A DNA stretch of 18,186 nt from Deltaproteobacteria bacterium (GTDB lineage Bacteria; Myxococcota; Myxococcia; Myxococcales; 40CM-4-68-19): the NCBI GenBank assembly GCA_018266095.1, contig JAFEBC010000120.1, forward strand, positions 1-18,186. Reading direction: 5' to 3'. The notes beneath the pieces were generated by a model. It was not told the DNA's origin. It searched no databases and was given only the letters and a program-made list of their open reading frames with translations. Made by a program: the position numbers and the translations under genes. Of this stretch, positions 6,801 through 15,026 are shown piece by piece. Positions within the stretch are counted from its first letter, which is position 1. Every line of letters begins with the position of its first letter.

Positions 6801-9800
6801 GGTCACGGCGAGCTTCGGCGAGCGGGCGTCCATCGATCCCGCGAGCGGCCTGATGGGCAACTGGTCCCTCTTGAGCGCGGCCCCGGGCCAGCCGCGCGCG
6901 GACCTCGCGGGGTGCGTGGTCAACGGCGTCGTCTATCTCATCGGCGGACAGCTCAACGTGCTCCCGGGCGGGTTCTTGAACGACACGCTCATCGGCCGCA
7001 TCAACTCCGCCGGCGACATCACGGAGTGGACGGAGACGCCGCTGCTCCAGTCCCTGCGCCGCATCCGGCACGCGGTGGCCTCGGACGGGCGCTTCGTCTA
7101 CGTGACGGGCGGCATCCTGCGCGTGGACTTGCAGCCCGACGCGCTCACCACGTCTGTCGTCTACGCGCAGATCCAGCCCGACGGCACGCTCGGCACCTGG
7201 AAGAACGCGACGGCGCTCCCCGAGACGCGCGGCTCGCACTCGAGCCTCGTCTACAACGGCAACCTCTACGTCATCGGCAGCGAAGTCGTGGGTCAGGAAG
7301 CCACCGTGCGCTCGGCGCCCATCAACGCCGACGGCAGCCTGGGCGCGTGGAGCAACGCCTGGACGCTCGGCAGCGGGCGCGTGCGGGCCGCGTCGGCGCT
7401 GTGGAACGATCGCATCGTCACCGCGGGCGGCTCGACGCTGGCGACGGGCGGCACGAACCTCAACACGGTCGCGTCGGAGATCGTGGACGGGCAGAACTTC
7501 AAGGCCTCGTACTCGCGCGTGTTCGACTTCGTGGTCGAGCGGCCGGCGAACCAGAGCCTCACCACTGTGGGCACGACGTCCACGCTCGACCTGAGCCGGC
7601 TGCGCATGCGGCTCGCGACCGCCACCTCGTCCTCGACCGCGTACACGTTCGGCACGACCACGTTCGCCTACGGGTTCAACGCCACCAACATCGTGGGCAC
7701 CTCGCCGGCGCTCAAGATGTGGACGTACGCGGAGCTCGACGACCGCAGCTTCGACAACCGCGAGTCGGGCCTGTCCTCGCTCACGTACACGGCGCCGCTC
7801 GCGAACCAGACCATCACGGGCTTCGCGGACCTCACCAAGAACTTCGGCGACGCCGACTTCACACTCTCGGCCACAGCCTCCTCGGGGTTGAGCGTGAGCT
7901 TCGCCAAGGCCGTGCCCGCGGATCCGACGGTCACGCTCTCGGGCGCGAATGGCCAGAGCGTGCACATCGCGCACGCGGGCACGCTCTCCCTGGTGGCCTC
8001 GCAGGCGGGTGACAGCACGTACGCAGCGGCGCCGAACGTCACCAAGACGCTCACGGTGAACAAGGCCGCGCAGACGCTCAGCTTCGCCACGCTGCCCACG
8101 CCGCTCAACCTCGGCGACGCCATTCCGCTCAGCGCCACGAGCACGGCGGGCCTCACGGTGACGTTCGCGGTCACGGCCGGACCCGGCACGGGCACCATCG
8201 CCTCGAACACGTTCACGGCCACGGGCGCGGGCAACGTCACGATCACCGCCTCGCAGGCCGGCAACGGCGACTATGCGGCGGCCACGCCCGTCTCGCAGAC
8301 CATCTTCATCAAGAGCGCGCAGACCATCACCTTCCCGCTCCCGAGCCCGCTCCCGTCCGTCGGCGGCGGGCCCATCACGCTGGGCGCGACCGCGAGCTCC
8401 GGGCTCACGGTGAGCTACTCGCTCGTCTCCGGCGGCACCTCCAGCACGCTCTCGGGGACGAACAACGCCACCCTCACGCCGCTGCACACGGGCGACGTGG
8501 TGGTGCGCGCGTCGCAGAGCGGCAACGGCACGTTCAGCGCGGCGCCGAACGTGGACCTCACCATCACCATCCAGAAGGGCACGCCGGTGTTGTCGTGGAC
8601 CACCGCGCCGCCCTCGAGCACGACCTGCCAGGCGTCGTTCACCATCGCCGCCACCTCGACGCCGCCGCTGGTGGCGCTCACGTACAGCGCCGACAACACG
8701 GTCACGGCCACCGTCGACAGCGTCACCGGCGCGGTGTTCCTGAACCGCACCACGCGCGACTCCGGCAACAACGACCACCCGGTGAGCCTCATCGCCACGC
8801 TCGCGGCGACCAGCGACTACAACGGCGGCACACTCTCGCAGCTCGTCACCTCGGAGAAGGCGAACCAGACCTTCGTGTTCAGCGCGCCCGCGGGCCGGCC
8901 CTGCACGTTCGGGCAGAACTGCGCCGTGACCTACGGCGAGGCCGACTGGACGCCAGCCGTGCACGGGCCCGCGAGCGGGACGGCGATCACGCTCTCGATC
9001 GACACCGGCACCTCGGTCACCGTCAGCGGCGCGCAGGTCCACACCGCGGGCGTCGGCGTCTCCACCGTGCGCGCGGCCTCGGTGGGCAACTCGCTCTGCT
9101 ACAACGCCGCCCAGAGCACGCAGAACTACATCGTCGGCAAGCGCGACCAGACGCTCACCTTCGCGCCCATCACCGGCCTCGTGTACGGCCAGGCCCCCTT
9201 CGCGGTCGCGGCCACGAGCAGCCTGGGCGCGGGCTATCCGGCGAGCATCAGCTCGAACAACAGCGCCGTCATCGACGTGAGCGGCAGCACCGCGACCATC
9301 AACGGCGCGGGCACGGCCACGCTCACAGCCAAGCAAGGCGGCGACGCGAACACCAACGCGGCGCCCAGCGTCGCGCAGACGGTCACGGTGGCCAAGCGCG
9401 ACCAGACCATCACCTTCCCCGCGCTGCCGGACCGCGTGTACGGCGACAGCTTCTTCCTGACCGGCCCCCTCGCGGCGAGCTCGAGCCTGGGCCTGCCCAT
9501 CAGCTACACGGTCACCTCGGTCCCGGCCAACGCGGGCATCGCCGGCAACCAGGTCGTCGTCACCGCGGCGGGCCCGGTCACCATCACCGCGTCCCAGGCC
9601 GGCGACGCGAACACCAACGCGGCCACCCCGGTGTCGCAGAGCTTCAACGCCGACCAGCGCACGCAGACGGTCACCATCACGCCGATCCCCCCGCTGACCT
9701 ACGGCGGCACCTGGACGCTCAGCGCCTTCGCCACCAGCAACGGCCCGGTCACCTTCGCCACCGACACGCCCACGCTGATCGCGGTCTCGGGCACCGCGCT

Positions 9801-12800
9801 CACCGCCCTCGCCGCGGGCACGAACGCGAACGTCATCGCCACCCAGGCCGGCACCGCCAACTACAAGGCCGCGTCGAGCACGGTCACCTTCGACATCGCC
9901 AAGAAGGACCAGGTGCTCACCTCGTTCACCAACATCCCCTCCTGGACCTACGGCGACCCGCCCTTCACGCTCTCCTCGTCCGCCGACTCCGGCCTGACGG
10001 TGGTGTTCACTGACGTCAGCAGCGGCAGCCCCGGGGTCAGCATCAACGGCAACATCGCCACCATCCTGCGCGCGGGCCCGTGCACCATCCGCGCCTCGCA
10101 GCCCGGCAACGCCAACTACAACGCGGCCCCCCCCGCGGATCAGACGTTCACGATCAACAAGCGCTTCCAGACGGTCACCTTCGACCCGATCGCCGATGTG
10201 GTCTGGGACAGCCCCGCGTTCGATCTCTCGGTCTCGTCGGATGTCGGCCTCCCCGTGAGCATCGAGGTCAGCGGCGACGTCTCGTCGGTCGCGCTCTCGG
10301 GCAAGACGGTCACGCCGCTCGCGCCCGGCGTGGTGGTCTTCACCGCGCGGCAGGACGGCGACGGCAACACCTTCGCGGCGTCCCCCTTCTCGCGTCAGCT
10401 CTTCATCAACAAGAAGCAAGCGACCCTCACCTTCGCCGAGATTCCCGACAAGACCTTCGGCGACGCGCCCTTCGCGCTCAGCGCCAGCGCCGATTCGGGC
10501 CTGGGCGTCACCTTCAGCCAGACCTCGGGCGCGGCGGCGGGCACGCTCTCGAACGGCACGTTCACCATCACCGGTTCCGGCAGCGTGGCGATCCGCGCGA
10601 CGTCACCGGGCAACGCGTTCTGGTACTCGCCGGACTCGGTCGAGCGCAGCTTCACCGTGAACAAGCAGACGCAGACGGTGACCTTCGCGCAGCCCGCCGC
10701 GCATGTGTACGGCGACACGTTCCCCATCAGCGCATCGGCGACCAGCGGGCTCGCGGTGACGTTCAGCACGGACACGCCGGGCATCGTCCAGTTGGGCACC
10801 GGCACGGCCACCATGATCGGCGTCGGAACGGCGTCGATCACGGCCACGCAGGCGGGCACGCTCGGCTACGCGGCCGACAGCGTCACGCGCACGTTCGCCG
10901 TCTCCAAGCGGGACCAGGCCATCTCGTTCGCGGCCATTCCCGACCACACCTTCGGCGACTCGTTCCCCGTGAGCGCCACGGCCGATTCGGCCCTGCCGGT
11001 CACGCTCGCGGTCACCTCCGTCCCCGCGAACGCCACGCTCTCGAACGGCACGCTCACCATCACCGGCACGGGCACCGTCAGCGTCACCGCGACGCAAGCG
11101 GGCGATTCGAATTGGAACGCGGCCACCGCAGTCACGCGCACGTTCAACGCGCTCCAGGCGAACCAGACCATCAGCGCCCTCACGCCGCCCTCGAGCGTTC
11201 CCTACGGGAGCGGAGTCGTCACGCTGAACCCCAGCGCGTCCTCGGGCCTGGCGGTGAAGGTCACGGTCACTGGCCCGGCCACCTACGCCAACGGTCAGCT
11301 CACCCTCACGAGCGTCGGGCACGTGTTCGTCACGCTCTCGCAGGCGGGTGACGCGAACTACAGCGCGGCCACCACCATCACGCGCGACTTCGAGGTGACC
11401 CAGGGCACGCAGACCGTGTCCATCCCGTTCGTCGCCGACGTGACCTGGGGCGATGCGCCCTTCAAGATCACCGCCAGCGCCAGCTCCGGCCTCTTCGTCG
11501 ACGTGTCGGTCACGAGCGACCCCAGCGACATCTTCAGCTTCGACCCGGCCACGGGCTTCCTCACCCCGCTCCAGCCCGGCACGGTGACGATCCAGGCCAA
11601 GCAGGGCGGCACCCCGCTCTGGGCCGCGGCGTCGGCGACGCGTTCGTTCGCCATCCACAAGAAGCAGGCGTCCATCGCCTTCACGCTGCCGTATCCCATC
11701 GTGTACGCGCCGGCCTACACCCTGAGCGCGACCACCGATTCGGACGCGGCGATCACCTTCTCGCTGGTCTACGGGTACGCGACCGTGAGCGGCGACCAGC
11801 TCCTGCCGCTCTATCCGGGCGATCTCCTGGTGGCCGCGTCGACGGAGGCCACCGCGCTGTATGAGGCGCGCTACGTGGAGGCCTACAGCTACATCATCCC
11901 GGCCCCGCAGCACTTCGTGTTCGGGCTGCCGGAGACGGCGTCGTATGGCGACGCGATCCCGTACGTGCCGCTGACCGACGAGGGCCGCAGCGTGTCGCTC
12001 TACGCCTACGACGCGTGCGCGTACGACGGCGCGTTCCTGCAGATGACCGGCGTGGGGACCTGCAGCGTCTACGCGTACAACGACGGCTATCCGCTCAATC
12101 CGGACGGCTCGGAGAACTTCGACTACGGACCGATCTATGAGGAGCTGAACGCCGCCACCTCGATCGACGTGGGCCGCGCGGCGCAGACGATCGCGTTCGC
12201 GGAGCTCGGCGACCAGACGGTGGGCCAGACGGTGGCGCTCTCGGCGACGTCCACGGCGGGGCTCACGGTGGCGTACGAGGTCACCTCGACGCCGGCCCGC
12301 GGCTTCATCGGCGGCGCGCAGGGCAACCTGCTCACGCTCACGAGCGTCGGCTCGATCACGGTGGCGGCCAAGCAGGACGGCGATGACCACTACCTGGCGG
12401 CGACCTCCGTGGCGCGCACGTTCGAGATCAAGAAGGGCACGCAGACGATCGCGTTCACGGAGCCGGACACGCATCGCTTCGGCGACGCGCCGTTTGCGCT
12501 GAGCGCGAGCGCCACCTCGGGGCTCGACGTGACCTTCGCGGTGCTCTCGGGCAAGGCCAGCTTGAACGGCCAGACGCTGACGCTCACGGGCGCGGGCGAC
12601 GTGGTGCTCGAGGCCACGCAGGCGGGCGATGAGTCGTGGACCGCAGCCACCGCGGTGCAGCTCACGTTGCACGTCGCGAAGGCCACGCAGACCTTGAGCT
12701 TCAGCATCCCGGGCACGCACACCTTCGGCGACGCGCCGTTCGCGGTGAGCGCCACCTCGACCTCGCAGCTCCCGGTCACGCTCTCGCTGCTGAGCGGGCC

Positions 12801-14310
12801 AGCGACCCTGAATGGCTCAACGCTCACGCTCACGGGCGCAGGCACGGTGACGGTGCGCGCGCACCAGGGCGGCTCTGACGACTACGCGGCCGCGACGGAT
12901 GTGGACGCGAGCATCGACGTGGCCAAGGCTGCGCAGACGATCTCGTTCACGGTGGCCGACGCGACGTTCGGTGACGCTCCGCGCACGCTCGCGGCCTCGT
13001 CCACCTCGCAGCTCGCGGTGTCGATCGCGCTCGTGTCGGGTCCGGCGACGCTCACGGGGAGCACGCTGGCGTTCACGGGTGCGGGCCAGGTGAAGCTCGA
13101 GGCCACGCAAGAAGGCGACGCGAACTTCTTCGCCGCGGCGCCCGTGCAGCGCACGATCACCGTGCACAAGGCCGCGCAGACGCTCACCTTCGCGGCGATC
13201 GCCGATCACCTCTTCGGCGACACCTTCACGGTCTCGGCGACGAGCGACCAGGGCCTCACGCCGGCCTTCGCCATCACCAGCGCGCCCGCGAACGCCACGC
13301 TCAGCGGCGACACGGTGACCATCACGGACGTGGGCGAGGTGACCATCGAAGCGCGCCAGGCCGGCGACGCGGATCACGAGGCGGCCACGCCCGTCTCCCG
13401 CACGTTCCACGCGAACCGCGCGGGCCAGACGCTGACCTTCGACGCGCTCGCGGACCACACCTTCGGCGACGGGCCGATCACGCTCGCGGCCACCTCCACC
13501 GCGGGCCTCGACGTGTCGTTCGCGGTCGTCTCCGGCGAAGCCACGCTCACGGGCAGTTCGCTCTCGCTCGACGGCGCGGGCACCGTCACCATCGAGGCCA
13601 CGCAGGCCGGCGACGCGCACTACACGCCCGCGGTCGCGGTCCGCCAGAGCTTCGATGTGCACAAGGCCAGCCAGAGCATCACCTTCGCGGCGCTCGCGGA
13701 TCACACGGTGGGCGACGCGCCGATCACGCTCACGGCCAGCGCCAGCTCGAACCTCGACGTGACGTTCGCCCTCGACAGCGGCCCCGCGACGCTCTCGGGC
13801 CACACGCTGACGCTCACGGGCGCAGGTACGGTCAGCGTCACCGCGCAGCAGGCCGGCAACGCCAACTACGAGGCGGCCGCGAGCGTCACGCGCACATTCA
13901 CGGTGCAGCCCGCCCCGGTGACCAATCACGCGCCCGTCGCGCAGGCGCAGAGCGTGTCGACCGATCAGGACAAGGCCGTCGCGATCACGCTCGCGGCCAC
14001 GGACGCAGACCACGATCCGCTCACGTTCACCGTCGCCACGCAGCCCGCGCACGGCACGCTCTCAGGCACCGCGCCCGCGCTGACGTACACGCCGGCCCAG
14101 GGCTACACGGGCAGCGACTCGTTCACGTTCACGGCCTTCGACGGCACGGAGCACAGCGCGCCTGCGACAGTGAGCCTGGACGTGAAGAAGATCGCGGTCA
14201 GCGGCGCGGGAGGGAGCGGAGGCTGCTCGAGCCAGGACAACGTGGGCGCGGTGGCGATGCTGGGGATGCTCGCGCTCTTCGGCCTCGGGCGCCGGCGGAT
14301 GCAGTCTTAG
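3892..14310 (+). CDS. Giant surface protein: Kelch propellers, tandem Ig-like modules, cadherin-like module, MYXO-CTERM tail
   Basis: A 3472-residue secreted protein, probably a surface adhesin or fibre; its partner is unknown. It begins MHSRHTLPLAPVKLALALALVSAAAC, a signal peptide with a weak lipobox at Cys26 (AAAC, with Ala rather than Leu at -3). Residues 27 to about 240 form an N-terminal module ending in YPITIDPTV (219-227). About 18 Kelch blades follow (roughly 267-1193, about 52 residues each), then a beta-rich linker (1194-1304). About 24 Ig-like modules span 1305-3342, and one cadherin-like module (NHAPVAQAQ to VSLDV) carries ATDADHDPL. The C-terminus is a Ser/Gly linker, Cys3445, a hydrophobic segment (3451-3466), RRR (3467-3469) and MQS, matching MYXO-CTERM sorting signals. 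In such proteins the tail is thought to be cut and the Cys lipid-modified for outer-membrane display. The gene appears to stand alone. The architecture is clear; the function is inferred. Confidence 0.9.
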   Translation: MHSRHTLPLAPVKLALALALVSAAACDNAQALRAAIDHPALAIGGGHAELAQIVSGARGFELRGGTWTGSLDGTDGSLRVKAAGVGALSLVPVSLPFRAEAARQSGRSLVAAAKGAAIVHTPRADGVKEDIVLPGALGDALEFTWRLKLEAGLEARLGGDGAVDVYAPGRVTGAGTRAYRFPAPVIRDALGQEHTDRAAFTLEGDRFTLKATRLQDLAYPITIDPTVIVSGSGFADGNFESGVVFDTTGIQRSRAIAGVNAAANSASAPFTSGREFTSAAAWNGRLYAIAGYDGNTTNFSEVRAAPIAADGSVGTFTTLTALPSARSSACAVAYNGFLYVIGGSPAANNSSVLVTHLKADGTLEAISGSASVWTALTNTPNSHDAHSCVVAQGVLYVISGTTTAVDAAYVLSDGRLAAWTSRQALPAKRLWFHAVYDSGFIYVVGGSDTSNPQTTVYRGAIDSLLDTLTWTTVTSLPVARQAAGAAVINHNLYVLGGNSNASVGSGLATVLTAPIYSNGSLGAWTATGSLPGTRAAAGTAVWNDRIYSVGGSTDANTFPTTNYNNVAVSAALRRNDLSGYTSTTLPAPVRDHASTVYDDRLYVAGGNNKNLSVQTISATGTLGTALTSTLPNTDLNYVNDAALTVLGGRLLLLGGGDNNQSTARVFSSALSTTDGTPTGWTEETALPQGLSGHSAVVAKGRVYVLGGGSTSVYSATQGNGVLGVWSTLTSMPAALSRGTAHVWNDTIYFVGGIGSTSSATVYMARIQSDGTLGAWSSAGTLAGGHGLSSHGSVLDRGTLYVFGGAELFASDHADAWQANVGPDGTLGAWTADPTLPGTRRDHTVELANNGNILVVGGFDGSTSLSTVQVAKVRGSNAIAPAAFTAGSSGTLTAARTQAGAAMPRVGNNPLYVTGGITTGTTPLATTEILFTNDPAGTFNPSTAGTTMTQARAGHVTLAWNGNLYSFGGTTVTASFGERASIDPASGLMGNWSLLSAAPGQPRADLAGCVVNGVVYLIGGQLNVLPGGFLNDTLIGRINSAGDITEWTETPLLQSLRRIRHAVASDGRFVYVTGGILRVDLQPDALTTSVVYAQIQPDGTLGTWKNATALPETRGSHSSLVYNGNLYVIGSEVVGQEATVRSAPINADGSLGAWSNAWTLGSGRVRAASALWNDRIVTAGGSTLATGGTNLNTVASEIVDGQNFKASYSRVFDFVVERPANQSLTTVGTTSTLDLSRLRMRLATATSSSTAYTFGTTTFAYGFNATNIVGTSPALKMWTYAELDDRSFDNRESGLSSLTYTAPLANQTITGFADLTKNFGDADFTLSATASSGLSVSFAKAVPADPTVTLSGANGQSVHIAHAGTLSLVASQAGDSTYAAAPNVTKTLTVNKAAQTLSFATLPTPLNLGDAIPLSATSTAGLTVTFAVTAGPGTGTIASNTFTATGAGNVTITASQAGNGDYAAATPVSQTIFIKSAQTITFPLPSPLPSVGGGPITLGATASSGLTVSYSLVSGGTSSTLSGTNNATLTPLHTGDVVVRASQSGNGTFSAAPNVDLTITIQKGTPVLSWTTAPPSSTTCQASFTIAATSTPPLVALTYSADNTVTATVDSVTGAVFLNRTTRDSGNNDHPVSLIATLAATSDYNGGTLSQLVTSEKANQTFVFSAPAGRPCTFGQNCAVTYGEADWTPAVHGPASGTAITLSIDTGTSVTVSGAQVHTAGVGVSTVRAASVGNSLCYNAAQSTQNYIVGKRDQTLTFAPITGLVYGQAPFAVAATSSLGAGYPASISSNNSAVIDVSGSTATINGAGTATLTAKQGGDANTNAAPSVAQTVTVAKRDQTITFPALPDRVYGDSFFLTGPLAASSSLGLPISYTVTSVPANAGIAGNQVVVTAAGPVTITASQAGDANTNAATPVSQSFNADQRTQTVTITPIPPLTYGGTWTLSAFATSNGPVTFATDTPTLIAVSGTALTALAAGTNANVIATQAGTANYKAASSTVTFDIAKKDQVLTSFTNIPSWTYGDPPFTLSSSADSGLTVVFTDVSSGSPGVSINGNIATILRAGPCTIRASQPGNANYNAAPPADQTFTINKRFQTVTFDPIADVVWDSPAFDLSVSSDVGLPVSIEVSGDVSSVALSGKTVTPLAPGVVVFTARQDGDGNTFAASPFSRQLFINKKQATLTFAEIPDKTFGDAPFALSASADSGLGVTFSQTSGAAAGTLSNGTFTITGSGSVAIRATSPGNAFWYSPDSVERSFTVNKQTQTVTFAQPAAHVYGDTFPISASATSGLAVTFSTDTPGIVQLGTGTATMIGVGTASITATQAGTLGYAADSVTRTFAVSKRDQAISFAAIPDHTFGDSFPVSATADSALPVTLAVTSVPANATLSNGTLTITGTGTVSVTATQAGDSNWNAATAVTRTFNALQANQTISALTPPSSVPYGSGVVTLNPSASSGLAVKVTVTGPATYANGQLTLTSVGHVFVTLSQAGDANYSAATTITRDFEVTQGTQTVSIPFVADVTWGDAPFKITASASSGLFVDVSVTSDPSDIFSFDPATGFLTPLQPGTVTIQAKQGGTPLWAAASATRSFAIHKKQASIAFTLPYPIVYAPAYTLSATTDSDAAITFSLVYGYATVSGDQLLPLYPGDLLVAASTEATALYEARYVEAYSYIIPAPQHFVFGLPETASYGDAIPYVPLTDEGRSVSLYAYDACAYDGAFLQMTGVGTCSVYAYNDGYPLNPDGSENFDYGPIYEELNAATSIDVGRAAQTIAFAELGDQTVGQTVALSATSTAGLTVAYEVTSTPARGFIGGAQGNLLTLTSVGSITVAAKQDGDDHYLAATSVARTFEIKKGTQTIAFTEPDTHRFGDAPFALSASATSGLDVTFAVLSGKASLNGQTLTLTGAGDVVLEATQAGDESWTAATAVQLTLHVAKATQTLSFSIPGTHTFGDAPFAVSATSTSQLPVTLSLLSGPATLNGSTLTLTGAGTVTVRAHQGGSDDYAAATDVDASIDVAKAAQTISFTVADATFGDAPRTLAASSTSQLAVSIALVSGPATLTGSTLAFTGAGQVKLEATQEGDANFFAAAPVQRTITVHKAAQTLTFAAIADHLFGDTFTVSATSDQGLTPAFAITSAPANATLSGDTVTITDVGEVTIEARQAGDADHEAATPVSRTFHANRAGQTLTFDALADHTFGDGPITLAATSTAGLDVSFAVVSGEATLTGSSLSLDGAGTVTIEATQAGDAHYTPAVAVRQSFDVHKASQSITFAALADHTVGDAPITLTASASSNLDVTFALDSGPATLSGHTLTLTGAGTVSVTAQQAGNANYEAAASVTRTFTVQPAPVTNHAPVAQAQSVSTDQDKAVAITLAATDADHDPLTFTVATQPAHGTLSGTAPALTYTPAQGYTGSDSFTFTAFDGTEHSAPATVSLDVKKIAVSGAGGSGGCSSQDNVGAVAMLGMLALFGLGRRRMQS
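4690..7470 (+). repeat. Kelch-repeat array, about 18 blades
   Basis: Blades average about 52 residues with the pattern LYVxGG preceded by LPxxRxxHAxxxxNG and followed by a DGxLGxWT segment. In order the blade cores read LYAIAG, LYVIGG, LYVISG, IYVVGG, LYVLGG, IYSVGG, LYVAGG, LLLLGG, VYVLGG, IYFVGG, LYVFGG, ILVVGG, LYVTGG, LYSFGG, VYLIGG, VYVTGG, LYVIGS and IVTAGG. Eighteen blades would suit three six-bladed propellers, but the grouping cannot be settled from sequence alone. Kelch propellers usually bind protein or glycan ligands, so this is the likely recognition part. Confidence 0.85.
7804..13917 (+). repeat. Tandem bacterial Ig-like modules, about 24 copies
   Basis: Modules of about 80-95 residues share the pattern QT(I/L/V)xF, then FGDAPF, LSATSTSGLxVTF, TLTGAGxVTIxATQAGDxxYxAA, and a VxKA ending that joins the next. 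Copies 4 and 5 (about 8579-9141) and 16 and 17 (about 11665-12177) are strongly divergent; copy 5 carries several cysteines and copy 17 is tyrosine-rich. Copies 18-24 are the most alike, and their DNA also shares blocks such as ACGCTCACGGGCGC, pointing to recent duplication or gene conversion. Such arrays act as stalks that hold a binding domain away from the cell. Confidence 0.85.
13918..14187 (+). other. Cadherin-like / Big_9-type module of the giant protein
   Basis: The segment from NHAPVAQAQ through TDQDKAVAITLAATDADHDPLTF and GYTGSDSFTFTAFDG to VSLDV is a textbook bacterial cadherin-like module. The DADHDPL acidic motif is the usual calcium-binding position, which suggests calcium-stiffened structure next to the membrane anchor. 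Confidence 0.8.
14203..14307 (+). other. MYXO-CTERM-type C-terminal sorting signal
   Basis: A flexible Gly/Ser stretch (GAGGSGGC) leads to Cys3445, then SSQDN, a hydrophobic segment VGAVAMLGMLALFGLG and RRR just before the stop. This is the tripartite layout of MYXO-CTERM signals, in which processing at the Gly-Cys site precedes surface attachment in myxobacteria. Confidence 0.85.
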
Positions 14311-14322
14311 GCAGGCGGACCG

Positions 14323-14346
14323 CGAAGCGCGGGAGAGTGCGCTTCG
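14323..14346 (+). terminator. Hairpin after the giant gene, possible terminator
   Basis: CGAAGCGC (14323-14330) and GCGCTTCG (14339-14346) form a perfect 8-bp stem with an 8-base loop, 13 bases after the stop codon and between convergent genes. No T-run follows, so if it terminates it is not a classical intrinsic terminator. Confidence 0.4.
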
Positions 14347-14368
14347 AGCCCGCGTTGCGCCCGGAGGA

Positions 14369-15026
14369 CTACTTCTTCTTGTCGCGCTCTCGCTCCTCGC
14401 GATTGCGCTCGAAGATCGCGTCGATCCGGCGCCCCAGCGTCTTGCCGGCCGGGCTGCGCTTGTCGTTGGTCATCTTGCGGATCGCCGCCCCGATGGGGTC
14501 CGGATCGCCGACGCCGCCTGCGGGCAGCTCAGTCACGGCCTGCCCGATCGCGTCCGCGATCGCCGCTCCCAGAGCAAAGCGGTTGCGTTGCTTGCGCTCG
14601 CGATCGAGCCGGATGCGCTCCTGGGCCTCCGGCGAGAGCACCCTGGGCGGGCGCACCGACTCGACCAGCTTGTACAGCTCGCCGAAGAGGCGCGTCGTGG
14701 GCGGGCCCAGGTTGTGAAGGATGCTGGCCTTGTCGAGGAGGTCCTGGGGCCCTGGGTTCATCTTGATCGGCGCGTTGCTGACGCGGAGCTTGCGGTCCGG
14801 ATCCAGGAGCTTGCCGAGCTTCACCAACGCCTTCGCCGCCGCTTCCGAGAGCGCCTTAGCTCGGAGACCGCATCCACTGCGCGAGCGGCCGCGACAGCTC
14901 TGGCAGGCGGTGCGCGCGCCACACCTCGACGAGCCGCCCGAGGCCATCCAGCACGTGCAGGCCCTCGAGCGCGTCACACATCTCCTTCACTTGCAGGGCG
15001 AGGGGGTCCGTTGGCTTCTTGGTCAT
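14369..15026 (-). pseudogene. Small charged helical protein gene, frameshifted into two frames
   Basis: I do not recognise the family. A good start (ATG at 15026-15024 with GGAGG 4 bases before it) opens a frame reading MTKKPTDPLALQVKEM, then LEGLHVLDGLGRLVEVW and LPELSRPLAQ, but it stops at 14856 after 56 residues. The same kind of helical, charged sequence continues in another frame from about 14860 (AKALSEAAAKALVKLGKLL) to the TAG at 14369, including RVLSPEAQERIRLDRERKQR and ending in NREERERDKKK. The N-terminus of that second frame overlapping the first is only its Cys/Arg-rich shadow. Joined, the product would be about 210 residues, probably cytoplasmic, with no signal peptide or membrane segment. 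Either the gene is broken, or the read has base errors here, or the ribosome shifts frame. Confidence 0.6.

Noticed and set aside
4861..10419. Minus-strand open frame of 1852 codons inside the giant gene
   Set aside because: Striking length, but its Arg/Ala/Val/Asp composition is what the complement of a G/C-ending codon gene gives; the plus-strand frame has clear Kelch and Ig-like repeats.
7804..13917. CRISPR-like or satellite repeat
   Set aside because: The periodicity of about 250 bases is protein-level: an uninterrupted reading frame with conserved residues and divergent DNA.
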